Positions 1 to 8,277 of a stretch of DNA of 64,000 nucleotides are shown here, piece after piece (within the stretch, counting starts at the first letter, position 1; the number at the start of each line of letters is the position of its first letter). Position numbers and translations under genes: made by a program. The notes under the pieces are model-generated. The model saw only the letters and a program-made list of their open reading frames with translations, was not told the origin of the DNA and made no database searches. Source of the DNA: Duganella zoogloeoides (GTDB taxonomy: Bacteria > Pseudomonadota > Gammaproteobacteria > Burkholderiales > Burkholderiaceae_D); NCBI RefSeq assembly GCF_034479515.1, contig NZ_CP140152.1, forward strand, positions 4,898,001-4,962,000. The letters are read 5' to 3'.

Positions 1-38
1 AGCACGATCGCGGCCACCGGACGAAGAGATAAGTTCAT
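1..38 (-). CDS. N-terminal start of an unidentified gene (partial)
   Basis: Only the first 12 codons are inside the window. They read MNLSLRPVAAIV, a positively charged then hydrophobic start that could begin a signal peptide or membrane segment. A TACAAT box lies about 28 bases upstream of the ATG on the same strand, a normal promoter distance. No Shine-Dalgarno sequence is obvious. Function cannot be told; the gene continues beyond the left edge. Confidence 0.4.
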   Translation of the reverse strand, partial: MNLSLRPVAAIV

Positions 39-65
39 TGCAGTCCAGGCGTGTCGGAATCGATT

Positions 66-71
66 ATTGTA
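66..71 (-). promoter_or_regulatory. Possible -10 box for the left-edge gene
   Basis: On the minus strand the sequence reads GGTACAATAATCG, an exact TACAAT -10 element. The best -35 candidate, TTCCCG 16 bases further upstream, is weak. The predicted start lies about 20 bases before the ATG at 38. Confidence 0.3.
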
Positions 72-141
72 CCGCGCAAAAGCAGGCCGGGAACAGCGTA
101 AAAGCCCGCTGGAATAATACGTTACAAAGCAGTGCGGGCAT

Positions 142-171
142 AAAAAAACGGCCGGTGTCGCCACCGGCCGT
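142..171 (-). terminator. Rho-independent terminator of the TonB receptor gene
   Basis: On the minus strand ACGGCCGGT and ACCGGCCGT form a perfect 9-bp GC-rich stem with a short loop, followed by seven T. It lies about 27 bases after the stop codon of the receptor gene. Confidence 0.9.
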
Positions 172-198
172 TCCGTGTTTCAAAGACGTGTTACGAAC

Positions 199-3100
199 TT
201 AGAATTCGTACTTCACAGTCGCCTGAACGGCCCACTGCGATTCGCCTTTGGCCTGGCGTACTTCCAGGTTTTCGACGTTCTCGCGCACCTGGTAACGGTA
301 ACGACCCTGGGCATCGAGACCGGCATAGTCCACGAAGCTGCGTGCTTGCGCGCCGCCACCCTGGAACAGCACTTCATTGATACGGCCCCACTTCTTGTTC
401 AGCAAGTTGCCGACGTTGAAGATATCGAACGTGAAGACAGCTTTATGACCGCTGAAGAAGCTCGGGATTTCCTGGGCAATGCGCATGTCGAAGCTGTTGG
501 TCCATGGCGAGAAGTCGGTGTTACGACCGACCACGCCACCGGCTGCCTGTTTCAGCGCCTTGTTGCTGTTCACGATGTTCCAGAACTTGGTTTCGTTGGC
601 GTTGTTGGTCGGGGTATCGCCCACGAACACCACCTGGCCCGAACCTGGCGCCGACGGGATGTACATCAGGTCGTTACCGGAGATCGAGTCGCCGTTCAAG
701 TCATTGTTGACGGTCCAGCTGTATGGCTTGCCCGAGCGGCCTTCGTAGAACAGACCGAAGGTGGTCTTGTAGTTGTCGAAGAAACGCTTCTGGAAGTTCA
801 GCACCGCGCTGATACGGTCTTTGACCAGGTAGCTCGAGTTGGCCGACACTTCTTCGTTCGGATTGAATACCGAACGGCCGCTGAAAGTCGAGTTCGAGGT
901 CGACGAGGTCAGTGGCGACACTTCCTTCGCTTCGGTGTACGAGTACGCCAGCGACCAGCTATAGCCGCTCGACATCGGACGCGACAGCGACACGGTGGCG
1001 ACGTTGCTGTAGCCCTTGTTGGTGCCGGTGGCGACCAGGACGTTACCGAACGAGGCATTGCTGCCTGCCTTGTTGCGGAAGGTGCTGCAAGTGCCCGAGG
1101 TGATGGCGGTGCCGCTGGCATTCCAGCAAGCGCCGTTGTAGCCGGCGGCGGTGTAGTACAGCGAACGGCCATCGGTACCGGTGCGGGTGGCCGCGCCCAG
1201 GTTGTAGTTCTGGTAGTAGATGGCGTCACGCACCTGGGTGCGCAGCAGTTCCGCGCCCAGCACGATGCCATACCATGGCAGTTCGTGGTCCAGCGCGATA
1301 TTGGCTTTCCATACCGACGGCTGGCGCAGGCCTGGGGCCAGGGCATCAATCGGCGGCACCGGGGTCGAAGCTGCCAGCGTGCCTGGCGCTACACCGACGG
1401 CCGGGTTGAAACCGCCATCGGCGATCGAGCAAGGGCTGGTGGACGAGCCGCACGACAGGGTGCGGGTTGCCACGCCATTGTTCTGGAACGGGTTGGCCAG
1501 CCATACGGTCGCTGCCGCGCCCTGGAACAGGCCGGCGCCGCCGCGCAACTGGGTCTGGCGCGGGGTGTCGAACTTGAAGTTGAAGCCAGCACGCGGCTGC
1601 CACAGGGTCTGGCCGTCGAAAGTGACGGTGTTGTCGATGCCGAAGCCACCGGTCTGGCGGCCAGCAGCATTGACCGGGCCGACAGCCTGGGCGACGGCCG
1701 CATTCTGGGTTGGGCGCTCAGGGATGCTGGCACGGTCAACACGCAGGCCGTAGCTCAGGGTCAGCTGCGGGTTGACAGTCCAGACATCTTGCAGGAACAG
1801 GCCGGTGTTCTTCATGGTGAAGTTGGCGGCGGCGTTCTGCTCGAGCGTGTTGCCGGCCGAAGCAGTCAGCAGCGTGTAGCTGGTTGGACGGCCGCGACGG
1901 AAGTTCTCCAGCACCGCTTGCTCTACCTGGGCGGCAGTAGCCTGGCCGCAGTTCAGGGCGGCACCGTTATTGAACTGGTACGCGAAGTTCGTGGCAGGAA
2001 CGCCGGTCAGATTGGTGTTCTGGCAGCCGAACGAATAGTTACCGTAGGTGTTTTGCAGGAACGCGTTGAAGATCTCGTTCTTGGCATAGTCGCCGCCGAA
2101 CTTGATTTCATGGTCGCCCACGGTCCAGTTGGCGCCACCGTACAGATCCAGGGTCTTGGTGTTCAGGTTGTTGAACTGGCGGCTAGGCTCGGTACCGAAG
2201 TTCAGCGAACGGCTCGTTGGCACGTTGGTGAGGCCGGCCGGCAGCGCGCCGTTGAACGACAGGCTGACCGCTGGCAGCGTCGAGTTGTTGGCAGGAACAC
2301 TCTGGTAATCGCGTTGCGATGCCTTGAACTCGGTCGAGAAGGTCGGGGTCCAGTCCGAGGTCAGTTGCGCAACCTTGGTCTCGATGTTTTTCTCGGTGGC
2401 GTACCACTGCGAGTTCAGCGACAGGGCGCTGCTGGTGATGTTCGGGAAGACCGGTTCCGACTGCTCGGTCTTCGAGTAACGCACCATCAGGCGGTGGTCG
2501 TCGTTGATGTTCCAGTCCAGCTTGAGCAGCTTGTCGGTCACGTCCAGCTTGGTGCCGCTTGGCGTTTCGCTGCCGCCGATGTCGATGCCGTAACCCTGGG
2601 CGATGCTTTGCGCCTGAGCGATGGCCGCTGGCGAGATCGCCACGTTGGTCAGGCTGCTGCCGATCGGACCGAAGGCCGGCGTGGTGCGCGACGATTCCAG
2701 TTTTTCGTAGTTAGCGAAGAAGAACAGCTTGTCCTTGATGATCGGACCGCCCAGGGTCACGCCCTTGGTGGTGTCCTTCGATGCAGGCGGGGCGAAGTAT
2801 TCGCCGGTGGTCTGGTTGTAACGGTCGCCGGCCAGCTTGTCGTCACGGAACACGTAGTACACGCTGCCCTTGACGGTGTTGGTGCCGGACTTGGTGACGG
2901 CGTTGATGTTGCCGCCGATGTAGCCCTTCTGAGTCACGTCGTAGTTGGCGACGTTGACCTGCACCGACTGGATCGCTTCGATCGAGATCGGTTGCTTGGA
3001 GGTCGGCGAGCCGCTTGCTTCCAGGCCGAAGGTGTCATTGACGGCCACGCCGTCGATGGTCAGCGAGTTGTAGCGCGAGTTCTGGCCGGCCACGGACATT

Positions 3101-3630
3101 TCGCCACGGTCTTTATCGGTCTGCGACACGCGCGGGTCGGTACGGGCGTAGTCTTGCAGGTTGCGGTTGATCGAACCCTGGATCGCCAGCTCGGTCGCGC
3201 TGATGCTGGTGCCGGCGCCCATGTTCGACTTCGAGAATTTTTCGGAACGGGCGGCCGAACCGGCCACGGTCACGACTTGCATTTGCGCGCCGAGGGTCGC
3301 GTCCACGGTGGCGGTTTCCGCCAGCTGGGTGTACACGTTGTCGCGCTTCTCTTCAACGCCATCCTTGGAGATGATGATCGTGTACGGACCACCGGTACGC
3401 AGACCGCGCTGCAAGTAGCGGCCTTCGGCATCGGTCACCACCTTGGTGCTGGTGCCGGACTCGGTGTGGACGATGGTAACGGTCGCGCCAGCGGCAGGCT
3501 TGCCGTCACCAGCCGAAATGCGGCCAGCGATCGACGACGTCGTGTTCTGAGCCATGGCTGGAACTGTCGCAAGCGCGATAGACAGGCTGAACGCGATTTG
3601 CGTCAGCTTGAGCCGTTTGTGATTGATCAT
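199..3630 (-). CDS. TonB-dependent receptor, Oar-like, with N-terminal carboxypeptidase-regulatory-like domain
   Basis: Outer membrane receptor of 1143 residues. A signal peptide spans residues 1-27 (MINHKRLKL start, cleavage after AMA). An Ig-like carboxypeptidase regulatory domain follows at about 31-115, then a plug region at about 120-240 rich in Asn, Gln and Gly (DGVAVNDTFG, GGNINAVTKSG). The rest is a long beta barrel ending in VKYEF; a terminal Phe is typical of BamA-inserted barrels. The ATG at 3630 was chosen over an upstream in-frame start because GGGG lies 7 bases before it and the signal peptide begins there. Family knowledge: Oar-like receptors take up or export large substrates with TonB energy; the substrate here is unknown. 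The neighbouring purine operon is suggestive only. Confidence 0.9.
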   Translation of the reverse strand: MINHKRLKLTQIAFSLSIALATVPAMAQNTTSSIAGRISAGDGKPAAGATVTIVHTESGTSTKVVTDAEGRYLQRGLRTGGPYTIIISKDGVEEKRDNVYTQLAETATVDATLGAQMQVVTVAGSAARSEKFSKSNMGAGTSISATELAIQGSINRNLQDYARTDPRVSQTDKDRGEMSVAGQNSRYNSLTIDGVAVNDTFGLEASGSPTSKQPISIEAIQSVQVNVANYDVTQKGYIGGNINAVTKSGTNTVKGSVYYVFRDDKLAGDRYNQTTGEYFAPPASKDTTKGVTLGGPIIKDKLFFFANYEKLESSRTTPAFGPIGSSLTNVAISPAAIAQAQSIAQGYGIDIGGSETPSGTKLDVTDKLLKLDWNINDDHRLMVRYSKTEQSEPVFPNITSSALSLNSQWYATEKNIETKVAQLTSDWTPTFSTEFKASQRDYQSVPANNSTLPAVSLSFNGALPAGLTNVPTSRSLNFGTEPSRQFNNLNTKTLDLYGGANWTVGDHEIKFGGDYAKNEIFNAFLQNTYGNYSFGCQNTNLTGVPATNFAYQFNNGAALNCGQATAAQVEQAVLENFRRGRPTSYTLLTASAGNTLEQNAAANFTMKNTGLFLQDVWTVNPQLTLSYGLRVDRASIPERPTQNAAVAQAVGPVNAAGRQTGGFGIDNTVTFDGQTLWQPRAGFNFKFDTPRQTQLRGGAGLFQGAAATVWLANPFQNNGVATRTLSCGSSTSPCSIADGGFNPAVGVAPGTLAASTPVPPIDALAPGLRQPSVWKANIALDHELPWYGIVLGAELLRTQVRDAIYYQNYNLGAATRTGTDGRSLYYTAAGYNGACWNASGTAITSGTCSTFRNKAGSNASFGNVLVATGTNKGYSNVATVSLSRPMSSGYSWSLAYSYTEAKEVSPLTSSTSNSTFSGRSVFNPNEEVSANSSYLVKDRISAVLNFQKRFFDNYKTTFGLFYEGRSGKPYSWTVNNDLNGDSISGNDLMYIPSAPGSGQVVFVGDTPTNNANETKFWNIVNSNKALKQAAGGVVGRNTDFSPWTNSFDMRIAQEIPSFFSGHKAVFTFDIFNVGNLLNKKWGRINEVLFQGGGAQARSFVDYAGLDAQGRYRYQVRENVENLEVRQAKGESQWAVQATVKYEF

Positions 3631-3660
3631 TGTATAACCCCAAAAAAGACTAATAGTTAT

Positions 3661-3781
3661 GGAAACCCCGGAAAACCTACTGCGCGTCCCGCTATCGTCT
3701 CTGCGTTGCTCAGCGTACTTTCGTACGCTTCCGCTACTCGAGCCGATACCAGGCCGCTCGCTACGGTTTTTCACGGTTTCC
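3661..3781. repeat. 121-bp imperfect palindrome in the receptor leader
   Basis: The arms start GGAAACCCCGGAAAACCTAC and end CTACGGTTTTTCACGGTTTCC; these are imperfect reverse complements. The symmetry continues inward (CGTCCCGCTATCG against CGATACCAGGCCG) to a perfect central hairpin AGCGTAC-TTTC-GTACGCT at 3712-3729. The element starts 31 bases before the receptor ATG. It looks like a REP/MITE-type intergenic element. No second copy was noticed in this window. Confidence 0.7.
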
Positions 3782-3924
3782 TTTTGTCGAAACCTGCTCG
3801 TGGCAGGGATCTCCCTCTTACGTTTGCTGCAACTGGTCAGACCGTCCAAGTCCCCCCGGCACAAACGTGCAGCGGGTGAGTGTAGCGGTGAAATATGTCA
3901 GGGCTATGACGGGGATAAGCTCCG

Positions 3925-3949
3925 GGCAAGGAAAAAAACTTGCCTTTTT
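3925..3949 (+). terminator. Hairpin followed by T run on the plus strand
   Basis: GGCAAG and CTTGCC form a 6-bp stem around an A-rich loop, followed by five T on the plus strand. No plus-strand gene ends here, so it may stop antisense transcription or act as a leader structure for the receptor mRNA, where the stem also forms but lacks a T run. Confidence 0.35.
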
Positions 3950-3964
3950 GGATCATTTAATCCG

Positions 3965-3993
3965 ACTATGCATTAACCAAAAATCGCTGACAA
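3965..3993 (-). promoter_or_regulatory. Candidate sigma-70 promoter of the TonB receptor gene
   Basis: The minus strand reads TTGTCA, 17 bases, CATAGT. If used, the mRNA would start near 3958 and carry a leader of about 330 bases containing the GGCAAG hairpin and the 121-bp palindrome before the ATG at 3630. Confidence 0.4.
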
Positions 3994-4287
3994 ATACGTT
4001 TTACCTTAAAGATTCAGATCGAAAAACTATAAATGAGCTGAAAAAAACGCTAAAAATCTGGCTGTAGCGACCGCCCCGTCAAAAACAGGCGAAATTATAA
4101 GTCAGCGGTTCTCACGTGAAATCCATTCATTGCCAAATAAGCATCAACCCCGCTCTGCTTGGCGAAATTGTGTAGCTTGTGGGCCACATTTGGCAAAAAA
4201 GATATATCCAGTGGAAGGAAATAAAGGTAGGAGTGACAACAGTCTATTACTGTCGTGCGAGGGGAAAAATTTCTGGCAAAGTGCGCG

Positions 4288-4315
4288 CGGGTGTGGACGT
4301 TGCGCCACACACCCG
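4288..4315 (-). terminator. Weak hairpin after the secreted deaminase gene
   Basis: CGGGTGTG and CACACCCG form an 8-bp stem just beyond the stop codon at 4333. There is no T run directly after it on the minus strand, so it may be a Rho-assisted or mRNA-end hairpin only. Confidence 0.35.
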
Positions 4316-4332
4316 TACTTTTCAACGCTGGA

Positions 4333-5814
4333 TCAGCGCTTTTTCTTAGGTTGCGCCTTGGCAATATCAGCTTCAAATTTGTCGAATTTGCCGTCTAAAG
4401 CTTTCAACAAGCGTTGTTTGTCTGCATCAGGCAGGAACGAATAACGGATGCTGTCGTACGAAAGTTTCTTCACTTCGCCATATGTCGGCTGGTAACGCGA
4501 CGCGAATAGCACGTATTCCCCCGACAAATTGTTGCGCGAAACGCCAGCATCGTCGGTGCTGAGCACGAACGGCACGCCGTATTTGCGGAACAGAGTGACC
4601 GGGTGTTCCTGGTCTTTGATGCCCAAAATAAAGTCGTTACTGCTCAAATTGACCTCGACCGGGATATTCCGATCACGCATTTTTTTCATGATGCCGAGCG
4701 GATCGTGCTCATGGACGATGTCCATGCCGTGGCCGATGCGGCTGGCGCCGGCCACGTCGAGCGCATCCTTGATGTGGAATTTCAACCCCTCCGGTTCCAC
4801 CATGCCCAACGACAGCTCACCCGCGTGCAGCGCCAGTTTCACGGCCGGATACTTCGCTTTCAGGAAGCCGTACATTTTCATGTGCAGCGCGTAGTCGCGC
4901 ATCGACACGTGGGTGCTTTCCTGGCCGACGATGTTCACGCCGACGATCATCGGGCTGGCCGTGGCCAGTTTAAAGCTCGACACCATTTGCGAGAACACCT
5001 GCGACGGCGTGAGGAAACGCAGCGCGAACGGCTGGTAGCGCAGCGTGAAATCCTGGTCGTCGATGCCGGCGCCCGATTTCCTGACGTTGTCCAGGTACGC
5101 GGCGATCCAGCCGTTGAAGGCCTGGTCGCCTTCGAGCCTGGTCATGTACGCGGCCAGGTCGGCGTCGGTGACGGTGCCGGCGCGGGCCTTGTCGTCGAAA
5201 CCGGCGTCCTGGGCGATCGGCGCGATCTCGAAGATGGTCTCGATGTAGCTGAGGTTTTCGTCGATGGCGCGGCGCTTGAGCGTTTGCAGGCCCTCGGCGG
5301 TATTGGTGGACGCGACCGGGTTGAAGTAGGCGAAGGTGTCGAAGAACTGGCGGTCGGGCGGGTTCTGGATGGCGCCGTGGTTGTGGTAATCCTTGTCGGA
5401 CCAGCGCTGCAGCAGGTTGGCCAGGAAAGTATTGTCCTGCAGGCTGTCTTCGCCCGACAGGCACGCGCGTTCGGCCAGCGGCCTGGCGCGTTCGGCCTTG
5501 GCGACCGCCTGGTCGACGTTGATGGTATAGCCGGCCCTGTTGACGCAGAAGCCTTCCTTGTCCACCCAGCGCAGGTACTGCTCGGCGTACAGCGCGCCGG
5601 AATAATGGTGGTGCAGGTCGCCGCCCTTGGGCATCTGGGTAAAGAACATGGTCAGCTCGGCCAGCTTGGGATCCTTGCCGGCCACCATCGCAGCAAACAC
5701 GTTGCTGGTGACCGCTTCATTGGTCGCTGTCTGCGCGGCCAGCGGCGTTGCGCACAGCATGGCAACGGCTAGGGGGATGGCCAGGACTCTGGAGCTGACG
5801 AAGTGTTTGTGCAT
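4333..5814 (-). CDS. Secreted adenosine deaminase family protein
   Basis: Predicted metal-dependent deaminase of 493 residues, longer than cytosolic adenosine deaminases (about 330-350). A signal peptide is clear (MHKHFVSSRVLAIPLAVAML, ending near ATPLAAQ), so the enzyme should act in the periplasm or outside. Family motifs are present: metal-binding HHHYSGAL at about residue 65, HAGE, a GHGMDIV loop, and LSTDDAGV in place of the usual TDDP. GGGAAG precedes the ATG by 6 bases. It is the last gene of the purine operon, 25 bases after guaD. Likely role: deaminating external adenosine to inosine ahead of uptake. A deaminase acting on another nucleoside cannot be excluded. Confidence 0.82.
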   Translation of the reverse strand: MHKHFVSSRVLAIPLAVAMLCATPLAAQTATNEAVTSNVFAAMVAGKDPKLAELTMFFTQMPKGGDLHHHYSGALYAEQYLRWVDKEGFCVNRAGYTINVDQAVAKAERARPLAERACLSGEDSLQDNTFLANLLQRWSDKDYHNHGAIQNPPDRQFFDTFAYFNPVASTNTAEGLQTLKRRAIDENLSYIETIFEIAPIAQDAGFDDKARAGTVTDADLAAYMTRLEGDQAFNGWIAAYLDNVRKSGAGIDDQDFTLRYQPFALRFLTPSQVFSQMVSSFKLATASPMIVGVNIVGQESTHVSMRDYALHMKMYGFLKAKYPAVKLALHAGELSLGMVEPEGLKFHIKDALDVAGASRIGHGMDIVHEHDPLGIMKKMRDRNIPVEVNLSSNDFILGIKDQEHPVTLFRKYGVPFVLSTDDAGVSRNNLSGEYVLFASRYQPTYGEVKKLSYDSIRYSFLPDADKQRLLKALDGKFDKFEADIAKAQPKKKR

Positions 5815-5839
5815 GGTGCTTCCCGATGTGAATGGTGGA

Positions 5840-7144
5840 TTAAGTGCGGACGTGGACCCGGCGCCCCCCCGAATACGTGGCGGCGATCGCCCGGTCGTCG
5901 CCCAGCAGCGCCAGCGCGAACAGCAGTTCCTCCAGGCTGGCGACACTGCTCGAGCGGCGCTGCAACAGCGGCGTACCCTGCGGATCGACGACGATGAAAT
6001 CGGCCTCCGCGCCGGGGGCGAAATTGCCGATCGTGCCTTCGAGCTGCATGGCGCGCGCCGCGCCGAGCGTGGCCAGGTAAAACATCCGCAAGGCTGGCAA
6101 ATGGCTGCCCTTCAAGCGCGCTACTTTATAGGCTTCATTCATGGTTTGCAACATCGAGAACGACGTGCCGCCGCCCACGTCCGTGGCCAGCGATACCAGC
6201 ATGCCCGCCTGGTCGGCACGCTCGAAGTCGAACAGGCCGCTGCCCAGGAACAGGTTCGACGTGGGGCAGATCGCCGCCGCCGCGCCGGTTTCCGCCATGC
6301 GCCGGCGGTCGGTTTCGTCAAGCCAGATGCAGTGACCGTACATGGCGCGCGGGCGCAGCATGCCGTAGCTGTCATACACATCGATATAGCTGCGCGACTG
6401 CGGGAACAATTCGCGCACCCACGCGCATTCGGCTTCGTTTTCCGACACGTGGGTCTGGATATAGGTGTCGGGGTACGCGCGCGCCAGTTCGCCGGCCAGG
6501 TGCAATTGCTCGTTGGTGGACGTGGGCGCGAAGCGCGGCGTGATCGCGTACTGCGACCGGCCGCGGTTGTGCCAGCGGTTGATCAGGGCCTCGGTATCGC
6601 GCGCGCCACTTTCGGCGGTGTCGCGCAAGAACTCCGGGCAGTTGCGGTCCATCAGGACCTTGCCGGCCACCATGCGCAAGCCGCGCGCCTCGCTGGCGGT
6701 GAAGAACGCGTCCACCGACTGCGGATGCACGGTGCAATACACCATGGCGGTGGTGGTGCCGCAGCGCAGCAGCTCGTCGAGGAAGAATTCGGCCACGCCG
6801 GCCGCGTGGAGCGGGTCTTCGAAGCCCCGCTCCACCGGGAACGTATATGTCTCCAGCCACGGCAGCAGCCCTTCCGACGGCGACGCGATCATGTCGGTTT
6901 GCGGGTAGTGGATGTGGGTGTCGATAAAGCCGGGCATGAGCAGCTTGCCGCTGTAGTCATGCACCGTGGTCCCCGGCGGCAACATGGCGTGCAAGGTGGC
7001 GTAGTCGCCCGCCGCCTGGACCTTGCCATCGGCAACGATCAGCAGGCCGTCTTCATGCCAGGCGTGTGCGTTGTCGCTGAAGGCCGGATCGGCGAGAAAG
7101 TGCAGCAAGCTGCCACGGTAGGCTTGCAGGTCGGTGGTGGACAT
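5840..7144 (-). CDS. guaD: Guanine deaminase
   Basis: Cytosolic zinc amidohydrolase of 434 residues that converts guanine to xanthine and ammonia. The start of the amidohydrolase barrel, PGFIDTHIHYPQ, is at residues 71-82 with metal-binding His77 and His79. Further ligand and active-site motifs are HVSENEAE, MYGHCIWLD and ATDVGGGTSFSML. Length and motif order match bacterial GuaD. It lies 16 bases after xdhC and 25 before the secreted deaminase, so it is part of the same purine operon and feeds xanthine to XdhAB. The Shine-Dalgarno sequence (AGAAAG) is weak. Confidence 0.93.
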   Translation of the reverse strand: MSTTDLQAYRGSLLHFLADPAFSDNAHAWHEDGLLIVADGKVQAAGDYATLHAMLPPGTTVHDYSGKLLMPGFIDTHIHYPQTDMIASPSEGLLPWLETYTFPVERGFEDPLHAAGVAEFFLDELLRCGTTTAMVYCTVHPQSVDAFFTASEARGLRMVAGKVLMDRNCPEFLRDTAESGARDTEALINRWHNRGRSQYAITPRFAPTSTNEQLHLAGELARAYPDTYIQTHVSENEAECAWVRELFPQSRSYIDVYDSYGMLRPRAMYGHCIWLDETDRRRMAETGAAAAICPTSNLFLGSGLFDFERADQAGMLVSLATDVGGGTSFSMLQTMNEAYKVARLKGSHLPALRMFYLATLGAARAMQLEGTIGNFAPGAEADFIVVDPQGTPLLQRRSSSVASLEELLFALALLGDDRAIAATYSGGRRVHVRT

Positions 7145-7160
7145 AGGGGTCTTTCTGAAA

Positions 7161-8276
7161 TTAGGGTGTCACGGCGATGCGTTGGTGTTGCCGGAGTTGC
7201 AGACTTTGCCGAGGTTGCGGATATTGCGACTCCCAGACCATCAGCAATTGCGCGCACACGGAGGCGGCGATGGCGGCCGGGAACTTGCTGGTAATGCCGG
7301 GCAGCCCGATCGGGCACACCATGGCGGCGATGCGGTCCTGCGCGATGCCGCGCGCGGCCAGGCGCCGCTCGAATTGTACCCGTTTCGTGCTTGACCCGAT
7401 CAGGCCGAACCAGCCCACGTGCGGGCGCGCCAGGATGGCTTCGGACAGGCGCTGGTCGAGCGCGTGGCTGTGAGTAAGTACCAGGTAGCTGGCGCCGTCC
7501 GGCGCGCGCGCCACCAGCGCCTCGGGGGTGTCGGTGGCTTCCACCGTGACGTTGGCCGGCACGGCAGCAGGGAACATGTCTTCGCGCTCGTCGATCCAGG
7601 TGACGGTGCACGGCAGTTCGCCCAGGGTGCGGACGATGGCTGCGCCCACGTGGCCGGCGCCGAACAGCAGCAGATGGGCACGCGGGGCCGGGCAGGCGTC
7701 GAGCAGCCAGCGGCGGCCGATTACGTCGCGGACCACGGTGGTGATGCCGGAAGTTGCGAAAGTGGTCGCGCTGGCCGTCGCGCTGAAGTCCGGCATACGA
7801 GTGCCGGGCTTCGCGCCAATCATGTCGATCGGGGTGGCAGGGTCGAGGGCCGGTGCGGCGCCCTCCCCGGCAAACACAACACCGCCGGTATCCAGCAGCA
7901 GCGCTGCCGGCGCACCGTCGATAGCGCTCAAGCGCCAGCAGTCTTCGCCCGTCCGGGTGCGCAGTCCGGTCAGCACCGCGCGCAGCGCATCATCGACCAT
8001 CTCGAACGCCAGGTGCACCACGCCGCCGCAGCACTGGCCCAGCGTGGGGCCGAGCGCATAGCGTTCGAGCCTGGTGGCGCCAGCGGTGGGGTCGTCCAGC
8101 ATGGCGCGGGCCAGATCGACCGCGCACAGTTCCAGGTGGCCGCCGCCGATGGTGTCGAGCCGGCGGGCGCGGGTGACCAGCATCTTGGCGCCGGTCTCGC
8201 GCGGGCCGGAACCCTCGACGATGGCCACCGTCACCAGCACCGCCGGCTCGTCCACGTTGGTCAGCCACGCATTCAT
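7161..8276 (-). CDS. xdhC: Xanthine dehydrogenase accessory protein XdhC
   Basis: Chaperone of 371 residues that, in the known family, binds the molybdenum cofactor, supports its sulfuration and inserts it into XdhB. The N-terminal XdhC/CoxI domain (about 12-90) has EGSGPRETGAKMLV and GGGHLE. The C-terminal Rossmann-like domain (from about 215) has LLLFGAGHVGAAIV and WFGLIGSSTKR and ends with the CPIGLPGITSK motif. Start MNAWLTNVDE was chosen because its ATG lies one base after the xdhB stop (TGAGATG), implying translational coupling. An in-frame extension upstream would be read inside xdhB and looks like non-coding composition. Confidence 0.92.
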   Translation of the reverse strand: MNAWLTNVDEPAVLVTVAIVEGSGPRETGAKMLVTRARRLDTIGGGHLELCAVDLARAMLDDPTAGATRLERYALGPTLGQCCGGVVHLAFEMVDDALRAVLTGLRTRTGEDCWRLSAIDGAPAALLLDTGGVVFAGEGAAPALDPATPIDMIGAKPGTRMPDFSATASATTFATSGITTVVRDVIGRRWLLDACPAPRAHLLLFGAGHVGAAIVRTLGELPCTVTWIDEREDMFPAAVPANVTVEATDTPEALVARAPDGASYLVLTHSHALDQRLSEAILARPHVGWFGLIGSSTKRVQFERRLAARGIAQDRIAAMVCPIGLPGITSKFPAAIAASVCAQLLMVWESQYPQPRQSLQLRQHQRIAVTP

Positions 8277-8277
8277 C

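Larger units (their letters stand above)
3782..4332. other. Gene-free AT-rich stretch upstream of the receptor gene
   Basis: About 550 bases between the palindrome and the deaminase stop codon hold no convincing reading frame. The part from 3900 to 4270 is clearly richer in A and T than the flanking genes. It contains a promoter candidate for the receptor, a plus-strand hairpin with a T run, and a weak hairpin after the deaminase, each listed separately. Nothing else is recognised. Confidence 0.6.

Noticed and set aside
175..3879. Very long plus-strand frame opposite the TonB receptor
   Set aside because: It is an antisense open frame caused by high GC at third positions; the minus frame has a signal peptide, family domains and a terminator.
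4095..4376. Small minus-strand frame after the deaminase
   Set aside because: It runs from inside the deaminase stop region through AT-rich DNA, with no domain or ribosome binding site.
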